DNA of 64,000 nt. Origin: Succinivibrio dextrinosolvens (GTDB lineage Bacteria > Pseudomonadota > Gammaproteobacteria > Enterobacterales > Succinivibrionaceae). The number at the start of each line of letters is the position of its first letter. Position 1 is the stretch's first letter. This document shows, in pieces, positions 36,307-44,513 of this stretch. Made by a program: the position numbers and the translations under genes. The DNA is taken from the NCBI RefSeq assembly GCF_011065405.1, contig NZ_CP047056.1:2626747-2690746 (forward strand), in the 5' to 3' direction. The notes under the pieces are model-generated. The model saw nothing but the letters and a program-made list of their open reading frames with translations, did no database searches and was not told the DNA's origin.

Positions 36307-37338
36307 TTAAGCTGTAAAATCGATTTCAACCTTCAGCATGTCAGCACCGTGAGCAGCAAAATCTGCAAAGGCCTGAGGTGCATCGTCAAGCTTATAGGTA
36401 TTGGTAATAGCCTTTTTTAGGTCTACTTTTCCTGTCTTAACCAGATCGATTAGATTCAGGAAGTCCTTCTTTAGCGCATTTCTTGAGCCGAATACGTTCA
36501 GTTCTTTTTTCTGCAGTAGAGTGAAGTTGAAATCAAGGTTCTTCTTGCCCACACCGATTAGAACTACGTTGGCACCAAAGGCTGCAACGTCGATGGCATT
36601 CTGGAAGGTTGATGGCAGACCGACAGCCTCGATTGCCACATCAAAGCCTTTGTTGTCTGTAATCTTCATGCACTTCTCAACAAAGTCATCTCCGTTGTTG
36701 AAGATTCCCCCGTCAAGATTGAAGCTCTTTACCGCATAGTCAATCTTCTTCTGGGCAACATCTGCAATGTATACGGTTGCACCCTGAGATTTGGCGGCAA
36801 CAGCAGCCAGTGCTCCAATGGTGCCGGCACCGATTACAAGTACCTTATCTCCTTTCTTTACCTGACCACGGGTAACTGCACCATGGTAGCTGATGCAGAA
36901 AGGTTCAATTGCGGCAAGCTCTGCAGGATCCAACCCCTTGCCGTCATAGATACGCTCAAAAGGCATGGTGATGAACTCAGAGAAGGCTCCGTCTCTCTGA
37001 GCGCCCAGAGTCTCATTGTGCTCACAGCAGTTTACAAGTCCGCGTTCACAGGAGTAGCACTTGGTGCAGTTGAAGTAAGGGTTGCAGGTAACAACCATGC
37101 CTTCCTTGAGGCCATATTTGCTGGCATCTCCATTAAGTTTCTCGATTCTTGCAGAAAACTCATGACCAGGAATTCTTGGATATGAGGCATAGGCGAAGGT
37201 GCCTCTGTAGGTACCAAGATCACTTCCACAGATACCGCCACGTAAAACCTTCAGCAGGGCCTCGCCTTCCTTTGGTTCTGGCATTGGGGTATCAATAATT
37301 TTTACTTCACCTGGTTTTGGAATAATAATGGTTTTCAT
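36307..37338 (-). CDS. zinc-dependent alcohol dehydrogenase, probable aldonate 5-dehydrogenase
   Basis: A 343-residue medium-chain dehydrogenase. The catalytic-zinc ligands are the Cys in GGICGSDLG and the His-Glu in IPGHEFS; a structural-zinc cluster lies in NCTKCYSCERGLVNCC. The NAD site is VLVIGAGTIGALAA near 166. It resembles LgoD/YjjN-, RspB- and GutB-type polyol/aldonate dehydrogenases. In E. coli LgoD oxidises L-galactonate to D-tagaturonate, exactly the substrate of UxaB, the next enzyme here; this makes L-galactonate (or a stereoisomer) the likely imported compound. The substrate is inferred from context only. Located between dctM and uxaB. Confidence 0.82.
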   Translation of the reverse strand: MKTIIIPKPGEVKIIDTPMPEPKEGEALLKVLRGGICGSDLGTYRGTFAYASYPRIPGHEFSARIEKLNGDASKYGLKEGMVVTCNPYFNCTKCYSCERGLVNCCEHNETLGAQRDGAFSEFITMPFERIYDGKGLDPAELAAIEPFCISYHGAVTRGQVKKGDKVLVIGAGTIGALAAVAAKSQGATVYIADVAQKKIDYAVKSFNLDGGIFNNGDDFVEKCMKITDNKGFDVAIEAVGLPSTFQNAIDVAAFGANVVLIGVGKKNLDFNFTLLQKKELNVFGSRNALKKDFLNLIDLVKTGKVDLKKAITNTYKLDDAPQAFADFAAHGADMLKVEIDFTA

Positions 37339-37360
37339 AGAAGTTAATCCTTAACAAAAA

Positions 37361-38647
37361 TTAGTAAATCAAGTTAACAAGTCCGGTACTGAAGCCTGGA
37401 ACGAAGGTCAGGAGCAGCAGACAGGTTAGTAATAAAATGTAGAATGGTATAGCCTCTTTGATGAAACGGCCCATAGGACACTTGGTAATAGAGCAGGTCA
37501 CAAACATTAGCGTTCCCATTGGAGGCGAGATTGCACCAAGGGCAAAGTTGAAGATAACCACCATTGCAAAGTGTATTTCGTCTATACCAAAGTGCTTGGC
37601 AAGTGGTGCCAGCAGAGGCACCAGAATAATCATTGCTGCATTGCCTTCGATAAACATGCCTATGATTAACAGGAACAGGTTTACACATAAAAGGAAGATT
37701 ACAGGATTATTCAGATGATCAATGAAAAGACCTGTAAAGTACTGAGGAATTTTTTCCTTGGTTAAAGCCCAGGCAAAGGCAGAAGCTGCTGCAATAATCA
37801 GCATGATAGCTGATGAAGTCAGAACAGTCTCTTTCATGCCACGGATAACATCCTTTAAAGTCATCTCGCGGTAGATCACACCAAGCAGCAGGGAATATAC
37901 AATGGCAACAGATCCTGCTTCTGTTGGTGTAAAGGCACCAATACGAATACCTCCGATAATAATGACTGGTAGACATAAAGGCAGGAATGCTCCTCGGAAG
38001 GTCCTAAAGATACGCTTCTTTGAGGTATCCACCTTGACAGGACTTCTGTAACCTCTCTTGTAGGAAACAAGTCCGACTAACAGCATTAGGGAAACGCAGA
38101 GAATGATACCTGGTCCAATACCAGCAACGAACAGTTTACCGATTGAGACGTTGGCAATTGAACCATAGATAATCATTGCGATTCCTGGAGGAATCAGAGG
38201 GGTGATAATTGCAGAAGTTGCAACCAGAACAGAACCGAATGCCTTTGAGAATCCTCTTTTTTCCATTTCTGGAACCAGCATCTTTGCTTCCATGGCTGCA
38301 TCTGCCAGGTTTGAACCTGAAAGTCCACCCATCAGAGTTGCAACGAGAACGGTAACATGGCCGATTCCGCCGATAACGTTTCCTACTATGGACTCACAGA
38401 AATCCACGATTCTCTTGGTTACACCAGTGTAGTTCATGAAAACACCGGCACATACGAAGAATGGTATGGCCAGCAGTGGAATTGACTGTGAACCTGCCAG
38501 AACTCTCTGTGCCAGAATTACAGAGTTGATTTCTGAATGCAAGGCAAAGTAAGTTGCTGCTGCTCCAAGTATGGAGATAAATACAGGAACCTTTAAAAAC
38601 AGGAAAATCAACAGCAGGAGTGAGGCAAGACCAATAGCAAAATCCAT
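37361..38647 (-). CDS. dctM: TRAP transporter large permease subunit
   Basis: A 428-residue membrane protein with about 12 hydrophobic segments, the DctM/SiaM-type ion-coupled permease of a tripartite (TRAP) system. Family motifs are FFVCAGVFMNYTG near 62, GGLSGSNLADAAMEAKML near 108 and FNFALGAISPPMGT near 363. It starts 2 nt after the dctQ stop, with GGAGG before ATG 38647, so the two are translationally linked. Import of an organic or sugar acid is driven by a sodium or proton gradient. Confidence 0.93.
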   Translation of the reverse strand: MDFAIGLASLLLLIFLFLKVPVFISILGAAATYFALHSEINSVILAQRVLAGSQSIPLLAIPFFVCAGVFMNYTGVTKRIVDFCESIVGNVIGGIGHVTVLVATLMGGLSGSNLADAAMEAKMLVPEMEKRGFSKAFGSVLVATSAIITPLIPPGIAMIIYGSIANVSIGKLFVAGIGPGIILCVSLMLLVGLVSYKRGYRSPVKVDTSKKRIFRTFRGAFLPLCLPVIIIGGIRIGAFTPTEAGSVAIVYSLLLGVIYREMTLKDVIRGMKETVLTSSAIMLIIAAASAFAWALTKEKIPQYFTGLFIDHLNNPVIFLLCVNLFLLIIGMFIEGNAAMIILVPLLAPLAKHFGIDEIHFAMVVIFNFALGAISPPMGTLMFVTCSITKCPMGRFIKEAIPFYILLLTCLLLLTFVPGFSTGLVNLIY

Positions 38648-38649
38648 GA

Positions 38650-39162
38650 TTACTCCTCCTTGTTTGAAGCTTCAGTATGCTCATCACCCTTGGTTTCCTC
38701 ATCTTTTTTCATGAAGAAGGTGGCGTAGGTGAGAGATACCATCATCAGTACACAGCATACAGGGATAATGCCGTTGATGAAGTAAAAAGGAACATGAAGA
38801 ATGGAAGTTGATTTTCCAATCTTCATCATCAGTTTAATGATGTCGCAGCCTAAAAATCCAAGATAACCTAAAACTACCATGCAGATTACATAATCCATTT
38901 TCTCAATGAATTTCTGGAGTTTTTGAGGAAATAGACTGACCACCATTTCAACTGCAACATGACTGCCGTGTCTGAATGCGGCTCCGGCTCCTAGGAAGGT
39001 CATCCACAGGAAGCACCACAGCTGTACTTCTTCGGCCCAGATTATAGGTTTGCCTACAAAGTAGCGCATGATTACTCCGCCGAAGGTTACTGTAACCAGA
39101 ATAGCCAGAGCGACAGCAGCTAGGAGCAGATCCATATTAACGATAATATTAGATTTCTTCAT
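38650..39162 (-). CDS. dctQ: TRAP transporter small permease subunit
   Basis: A 170-residue protein with four hydrophobic helices and the DctQ-type segment IIWAEEVQLWCFLWMTFLGA near 40-60. It pairs with DctM in the inner membrane and helps dock the periplasmic binding protein. The C-terminal tail (KKDEETKGDEHTEAS) is acidic and hydrophilic. It follows dctP after 70 nt containing a perfect hairpin. Confidence 0.9.
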   Translation of the reverse strand: MKKSNIIVNMDLLLAAVALAILVTVTFGGVIMRYFVGKPIIWAEEVQLWCFLWMTFLGAGAAFRHGSHVAVEMVVSLFPQKLQKFIEKMDYVICMVVLGYLGFLGCDIIKLMMKIGKSTSILHVPFYFINGIIPVCCVLMMVSLTYATFFMKKDEETKGDEHTEASNKEE

Positions 39163-39198
39163 ATTTATTTGATAATTTATGGTGTTAATGGAAAGAAA

Positions 39199-39226
39199 AA
39201 CAGGACCGCATGAGGTCGGTCCTGTT
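39199..39226 (-). terminator. intercistronic hairpin between dctP and dctQ
   Basis: Perfect 10-bp stem AACAGGACCG (39199-39208) / CGGTCCTGTT (39217-39226) with an 8-nt loop, and an A-rich left flank giving U residues on the minus strand. A leaky terminator here would make the binding protein more abundant than the permeases, a common arrangement for solute-binding-protein systems. Confidence 0.82.
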
Positions 39227-39232
39227 GAATCG

Positions 39233-40243
39233 TTACTGCATTGCTTTCTTTACAGTATCGTACAGACCAGGAGTCCAATCTTTGAAATCAGGAAGTGAAT
39301 AGAACTTCTTTGAGGTCTCAACCAGAGTCTTCTTGAATTCAGGAGATGGATCAACAATAGTTACACCTTCTGCCTTGAATTTAGCAAGAATATCTGCCTC
39401 GGAATCTTCTACAATCTTGTTCTGGTACAGACCTGCTTCATGACAGGTTTCAACTAGAAGCTTCTGCTGTTCAGGAGTCAGAGAGTTATAGAAATCAGTG
39501 CCAACAACCAGGTTGGTGATGTTGAATACATGGCCATCTAGTAACAGGTATTTAGCAACCTCGTGGAACTTTCCGTTGTATAGAACTGCAAGTGGGTTTT
39601 CTACACCGTCAATGGTTCCCTGCTGCAGAGAGGTATAAACCTCACCTAAAGCCATAGGGGTAGGAGTTGCACCTAGAACTTCAAAGCCCTTTACCTGAAT
39701 GTTGTTTGTAGGAACACGAATCTTCATGCCCTTGAAATCTTCAACCTTGTTGATTGGTTTTGTGGTTAGAGTATGACGTGCACCATACTTCCAATCAGCG
39801 CCGATAATCTTAAGATGTGCGTTCTCTTCAACCAGCTTTGACTGATCCTGATACCACTGGCTTGCGTTAAGCTTGAATGCCTGATCCCAGTTATCAAAGA
39901 GGAATGGGCCAAATACAATACCCATATCCTTTACACCACGGTCATAGAAGAATGCGCCGTCAGTCAGTGTACATACAGGCTCACCTGCAACCATCTGATC
40001 CATTACGTCGTCCTTTGAACCTAACTGAGATGAAGGATACAGCTCAATCTTGAACTTACCGCCTGAACGCTCCTCAATCAGCTCCTTCCACTTGTGGCAG
40101 CCTAAATCAAATGGCTCACCTGGGTTGTTGCCGTATCCTACACGCAGAACTACAGTATCATCTGCAGAAGCTGCTGATGCGCCAATGGTCATAACTGCAG
40201 CAAGACATGCTGCCAGAGTTGCTTTGGTTAGTATATTTTTCAT
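39233..40243 (-). CDS. dctP: TRAP transporter substrate-binding protein
   Basis: A 336-residue periplasmic protein. The signal peptide (about 1-27) ends GASAASA-DD. The DctP family signature includes the helix GEVYTSLQQGTIDGVENP near 203-220 and the substrate-carboxylate arginine in FKGMKIRVPT near 168-177. First gene of the transport-catabolic operon, preceded by a sigma-54 promoter. The encoded protein is clearly different from the DctP at 63718, so the two systems bind different ligands. The pathway genes suggest an aldonate or uronate. Confidence 0.92.
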   Translation of the reverse strand: MKNILTKATLAACLAAVMTIGASAASADDTVVLRVGYGNNPGEPFDLGCHKWKELIEERSGGKFKIELYPSSQLGSKDDVMDQMVAGEPVCTLTDGAFFYDRGVKDMGIVFGPFLFDNWDQAFKLNASQWYQDQSKLVEENAHLKIIGADWKYGARHTLTTKPINKVEDFKGMKIRVPTNNIQVKGFEVLGATPTPMALGEVYTSLQQGTIDGVENPLAVLYNGKFHEVAKYLLLDGHVFNITNLVVGTDFYNSLTPEQQKLLVETCHEAGLYQNKIVEDSEADILAKFKAEGVTIVDPSPEFKKTLVETSKKFYSLPDFKDWTPGLYDTVKKAMQ

Positions 40244-40321
40244 GTTATGGTTCCTTATGTGCCTAGTACGATTATTGTTAATACAAAAGGTCGTTATGTT
40301 GTTACGAACAGAAAAGGTAAA

Positions 40322-40337
40322 AGCAACGTTTATGCCA
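40322..40337 (-). promoter_or_regulatory. sigma-54 (-24/-12) promoter of the dctP-uxa-kdg operon
   Basis: On the minus strand TGGCATAAACGTTGCT, matching the -24 GG and -12 GC elements with correct spacing. It lies about 80 bp before the dctP start. The PrpR-type sigma-54 activator gene is next upstream. Confidence 0.82.
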
Positions 40338-40389
40338 ATAGAAAAAAATACCGTATTTTAGGGAGGTTAGAATAGATGTGTTTTAAATC

Positions 40390-40405
40390 TGAACATAATT
40401 GTTCA
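40390..40405. promoter_or_regulatory. candidate upstream activator site for the first PrpR-type regulator
   Basis: Perfect palindrome TGAACA-TAAT-TGTTCA about 55 bp upstream of the -24 element. A dyad in this position is the expected target of the sigma-54 activator encoded immediately upstream. Differs in sequence from the candidate site of the second system. Confidence 0.5.
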
Positions 40406-40465
40406 AAAAAGATGTTTTGCAATGTTTAAATTTAGAACACTACTTTATGAAAGGGATCACAAATG

Positions 40466-42322
40466 TTAATTGCTGAGCTCTAGCTGTTTTAATTTCTTCC
40501 ATAGTGTACTTCTTGAGATACCTGCAAGCTTTGCTATTTCCGTGTTGTTGTGTCTGGCGAGCATATATTTATAGTAGTACTTTTCCAGTTCTTCCATGGT
40601 TAAATCATCTCTGAAAATAGAACTGGATGAGTTGTGGTTTGCACTCATTCCTGTGATGTTCCTATGGAGTATTCTTTCAACGTTCTGCTTTTTGATTTCG
40701 CTTCCGAAAAAGGACAGTGCTTCTGCAACGTTGCGTAGTTCTCTTACGTTACCAGGCCAGTTGTAGTTTAAAAGCATCTTCTGAACATCATCATCTATGA
40801 ATATATCATCAGGCTTCTTTTTACAGAATTCTGCTATGAAAGCCCTGAACATAATGATGATATCATCGCCGCGTTCGCGAAGTGGGGGAATCGACAGACT
40901 CAGTACATTAAGACGATAGTAGAGATCGTATCTGAATTTTCCTTCTTCACACAAAGTAAGAATATCTTTGTTTGTGGCACATATGATACGTATATCCAGA
41001 GGAATGATCCTGTCATCTCCGATACGCATTATTTCTCTTTCCTGAATTACACGCAGAAACTGACTCTGCACTTCTAGAGGGATCTCTGTTATCTCATCAA
41101 GGAAGATGGAGCCTCCCTGTGCAAGTTCAAACAAACCTTTCTTTCCGTTACGTCTAGCTCCAGTAAAAGCTCCCTCCACATAACCAAAGAGCTCGGAGGC
41201 TACAAGTCCTTGAGGCAGGGAAGCACAGTTTACTGAAACGAACGGTTTGTTTGCCCGAGGGGAAGAATTATGAATACTCTGGGCAAAGCCTTCCTTACCA
41301 GCACCTGTTTCTCCGAAGATCATGACGGTCGAATCGGAGTTTGCAAAACGTTTAGCTAAGGATACTGTATCCTCCATGGCAGGGCATGAGAAGATAATGT
41401 CATTAAAGTTATGTCTTGCGTAAAGCCCCTTTTCGTAGGAAGAAATCTTAATGTTCTTAGCTGTTTCTTCGATAGCGGTACTGTCCTGAAGGATCACAAC
41501 CTTATCTTCATGAGAATCGTGAGCAAGTGAGATAACTCTTATAAGAATTTTATTCTGGTTTAATGTAATCACTCTGGAAGTATCTGAACTGGAGTTAATT
41601 TCATTTTCAAGGACCTTGTACCATCTGTCGATTGGTTCTGGTCTCATGATTCTGCCTGCATATTCATTGTACAGAATAGGTGTGTTTTCTGAATCAAATA
41701 TGACTACGCCTTCTTCAATATTGTTTAAAAGCGACTCAAGTCTATCAATGGTTCTTTCTTGATTATCAAGATTCTTTTCTAGTTCTAATGCCTGAAGAAT
41801 TCCTTTTTTTACAGAAAAGAAATCTACTTCAACTGGTGATATTTCTACGGCATACTGTCTTGCAGTTTCAATTGCAACAACACAGCCCACAATGCCGTCT
41901 GCTCCGTCTTTGATACAGGAGTTTACGGTATTCATGATTTCTTCGGTATTAGAGCAGGGATGCAGTTCAACTTCAATATCGTTTATTGCAAATTCAGCAG
42001 GAGTTGGTCCGATTACATTATCCTGGCTTACCACTGCAATTTTTCTGCAGCCTTTGGCTATAAGTTCATTTAAAGATTTCTGAATATCAAAAAATGATGC
42101 GGTTAGGTCTACAACGGTAAGTCCTTTCACGCCTTTAAGGTAATTCGCTGTGCCACCTCTGCTGATTGCAATATGACAGGAAGGGAATTTTCTTAAAGCT
42201 TCTATAGCCTTGTAATCATATGCCTCTATTACTGGAATGTTAAGTTTCAGCTGTGAGACTGCACTTTGTGCCAGAACAGCTATGTGAGTATTTGGGGCTA
42301 TAAAAACTATAGAATCTTTCAT
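40466..42322 (-). CDS. PrpR-type sigma-54-dependent transcriptional activator (copy 1)
   Basis: A 618-residue enhancer-binding protein. The N-terminal about 180 residues are a PrpR-type ligand-sensing domain; a PAS-like segment (IEEGVVIFDSENTPILYNEYA) spans about 200-290; the AAA+ core has Walker A GETGAGKEG (337-345), the sigma-54 contact loop GAFTGA (384-389) and GGSIFLDEI (Walker B); a Fis-type HTH (EIAKLAGISRSTLWKKLKQL) closes the protein. It should activate the sigma-54 promoter of the downstream dctP operon, probably on sensing a sugar acid. Same direction as the operon, 222-bp gap. Strongly similar to the 59644 protein in the core, less so in the sensor domain. Confidence 0.92.
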   Translation of the reverse strand: MKDSIVFIAPNTHIAVLAQSAVSQLKLNIPVIEAYDYKAIEALRKFPSCHIAISRGGTANYLKGVKGLTVVDLTASFFDIQKSLNELIAKGCRKIAVVSQDNVIGPTPAEFAINDIEVELHPCSNTEEIMNTVNSCIKDGADGIVGCVVAIETARQYAVEISPVEVDFFSVKKGILQALELEKNLDNQERTIDRLESLLNNIEEGVVIFDSENTPILYNEYAGRIMRPEPIDRWYKVLENEINSSSDTSRVITLNQNKILIRVISLAHDSHEDKVVILQDSTAIEETAKNIKISSYEKGLYARHNFNDIIFSCPAMEDTVSLAKRFANSDSTVMIFGETGAGKEGFAQSIHNSSPRANKPFVSVNCASLPQGLVASELFGYVEGAFTGARRNGKKGLFELAQGGSIFLDEITEIPLEVQSQFLRVIQEREIMRIGDDRIIPLDIRIICATNKDILTLCEEGKFRYDLYYRLNVLSLSIPPLRERGDDIIIMFRAFIAEFCKKKPDDIFIDDDVQKMLLNYNWPGNVRELRNVAEALSFFGSEIKKQNVERILHRNITGMSANHNSSSSIFRDDLTMEELEKYYYKYMLARHNNTEIAKLAGISRSTLWKKLKQLELSN

Positions 42323-42852
42323 GATATTTACGTGGTAAAGTTTTTTGAGGGGTGTTCTCTGTGTTTGTAATAAAATAAGTCCCTAACTTTTGACTCACTT
42401 CATAAGGGTGAGCGCGTATAGGAACTTAACAAAGAAAATTCAGCTCACTTTAGAATTTTTAGATTTTAAGGTGTAAAACAAAATACAATTTCTTAACACT
42501 TTTATTCTATGCAAATAATATGGAATGTCAAAAGATACAGAGGTAATCGTTTAATGAAAAAAAAGACATTGTTTGGGATCTTTTTTTTAGAAAATAATTA
42601 TGAAATGTAGTGGGATAAATTTCTGAACCGTTTTTTTTATCAATAGAAGATCCAAGTTGGATTTAAAGCAAAACAGTTATTTTTGTAAATACTAATTATC
42701 AACAAAGGTAATAAAATCCAAAAGATATATTATTTTGTGAAATACAAATTATGAGCTTTTTGTAAAGAAGCAAAAAAGGAACTCCAATTAGATATTAAAG
42801 CTAAAAACTGCAAAATAAAAACTTGTACATTTTGTGTGTTGCAGTATTTTGC
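42323..42852. other. 530-bp very AT-rich intergenic region
   Basis: Contains the promoter of the regulator gene and the 3' flank of the AAA-ATPase gene. I see long A/T runs, no long hairpin, and no protein-like frame. Nothing further can be supported. Confidence 0.5.
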
Positions 42853-44472
42853 TTATTCAACTTTCTTGTACATGGAGATCTGACGTTTGTTCTTGGCTCC
42901 ATTAAATACGCAGGCAATCTGAATCAGTTCTCTGCCACCAAGATCCTCAAGACCATAACCCTTTTCTATGATTTGTTGTTCAGCTTCAGCTAACTTTGCT
43001 TTCTCGCTATTTACTTTATCTGTGTATTTCAGCTCAAGGACAACTCTACGTTTAGGGAAGTTTACAATAATATCGCTTCTGCCTTTGCTGTTGTTCTGTT
43101 CAATTCTGACATCATGGTTCTTACCAATCAGATATACCTGCAGCAGAGCTCTTAGAACAGATTCATCCTTTACCGGATATTTGTCATAGGATAGGGCAGC
43201 TAAAACTTCGTTGAAAAGATTAATAATATCTTCGACAGTTCCTTGTTCAAGAACGTATTTTTTTCCTGTTGAATAAGGAGAAACATTTTTCTGATAGACG
43301 CTCAGACTCAAAAGTCTAAATAATGCTGATTTTACTTCCTGATTTGCTGTTCCTAGAATAACATCATCAACAGGGTCAAGCTCAGATTTTAAGGTTAAAT
43401 ATCCGGTCTGACACATCAGAACATTCTCGTTGATATTAAGAAGAGAGGTCGGATTTTTAAAATCGTTGTATGGAATTTCAATCTCTGATTTCAGAAGGTT
43501 CTCTATATTCAGATTATGTGATTCCATATAATTCATGAGAATTGATGGCAGTCCACCAACATCGTACCAGTAATCTCCGAACTCCACACATTTTTTTCTG
43601 TATAAGGACTGAAGAAAAACGTTTACTGAATATGTTGAGAATACCTTATTCTTATGATACTCATCAAAACTGAAACCATCGTAATTATCAGCAATTCTTT
43701 CAACAAACTCTTCAATTTCCTCATTTGTGACACTATCGACTGATTTTCCCTTCTCGATAGAGATTCCAAGCTTAAGATAATCGTCATAGAATTTCTTTAT
43801 CTCATCTCTGGTAAAGCCAATCATGGTTGAATAATCATTTTCATAGCTTAAATCCATAATATCTGAACCAACTGAGAAGATTGAGACATCCTTAAGACGG
43901 GTTACACCGGTAACAGCCATGAATTTAATCTGTTTTTTTCCTTTGATTGCTCCATAGAAATCTCTGAGACAGATTCTGAATTTTTCATAGAGTTCAGGAT
44001 TGTTAATATTGGCTGTCAGCTGACGGTCGTATTCATCAATAAGAAGAATCAACTGTTCTCCATCTGACATGGCGTCAAAAAGATTTGTTATGTAAACATT
44101 TGGTTCTTTATCTTCAAGCACATCCTGGATTTTTTTTGCTCTTGAGAATTTATAAATTGATAGACAAAGCTGTCTTTTAAATTCAGTCAAATCAGTTGCA
44201 GAGTATTCAAGAAAACTTAAATGAAGTACAGGATATTTATCCTGCTCCCATTTATCGTAAATCCAGGTTCCCTTGAAATAAGGCTCAACACCTTTTTCAA
44301 AAAGAGTTCCGATGGTGTTTAAAGTAAGTGATTTACCAAAACGGCGAGGACGAGAAAAGAACACTCTTTTAAAATTTCTTGTAAGATTGTAGATATATTC
44401 AGTCTTATCTACATAGATATAATCACTATCTAAAAAATCTTCAATATTTTCTGACTGTGCTATTAGTTTCAT
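42853..44472 (-). CDS. AAA-ATPase / PD-(D/E)XK nuclease-like protein (DUF1703 type)
   Basis: A 539-residue paralogue of the protein at 11571-13199, collinear over its full length. P-loop variant FFSRPRRFGKS near residue 41; Walker B LILLIDEYDRQL near 143; TGVTRLKDVSIFSVGSD near 195; C-terminal SDIIVNF and VVLELKYTD form the nuclease-like core. Start ATG 44472 is followed by MKLIAQSENIE as in the paralogue. It is directly followed upstream by an IS4-type pseudogene (41 bp), within an insertion-rich zone. Function unknown; the repeated presence near mobile elements suggests that the family itself is spread by them or takes part in defence. Confidence 0.87.
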   Translation of the reverse strand: MKLIAQSENIEDFLDSDYIYVDKTEYIYNLTRNFKRVFFSRPRRFGKSLTLNTIGTLFEKGVEPYFKGTWIYDKWEQDKYPVLHLSFLEYSATDLTEFKRQLCLSIYKFSRAKKIQDVLEDKEPNVYITNLFDAMSDGEQLILLIDEYDRQLTANINNPELYEKFRICLRDFYGAIKGKKQIKFMAVTGVTRLKDVSIFSVGSDIMDLSYENDYSTMIGFTRDEIKKFYDDYLKLGISIEKGKSVDSVTNEEIEEFVERIADNYDGFSFDEYHKNKVFSTYSVNVFLQSLYRKKCVEFGDYWYDVGGLPSILMNYMESHNLNIENLLKSEIEIPYNDFKNPTSLLNINENVLMCQTGYLTLKSELDPVDDVILGTANQEVKSALFRLLSLSVYQKNVSPYSTGKKYVLEQGTVEDIINLFNEVLAALSYDKYPVKDESVLRALLQVYLIGKNHDVRIEQNNSKGRSDIIVNFPKRRVVLELKYTDKVNSEKAKLAEAEQQIIEKGYGLEDLGGRELIQIACVFNGAKNKRQISMYKKVE

Positions 44473-44513
44473 TTCTCGGCCTATCTGCTGAATTACTACA
44501 GTAATTATAACAT

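Noticed and set aside
36401-36739. 112-codon plus-strand frame opposite the Zn-dehydrogenase gene
   Set aside because: Low-complexity Ser/Phe-rich translation mirrors the coding strand; no start signal.
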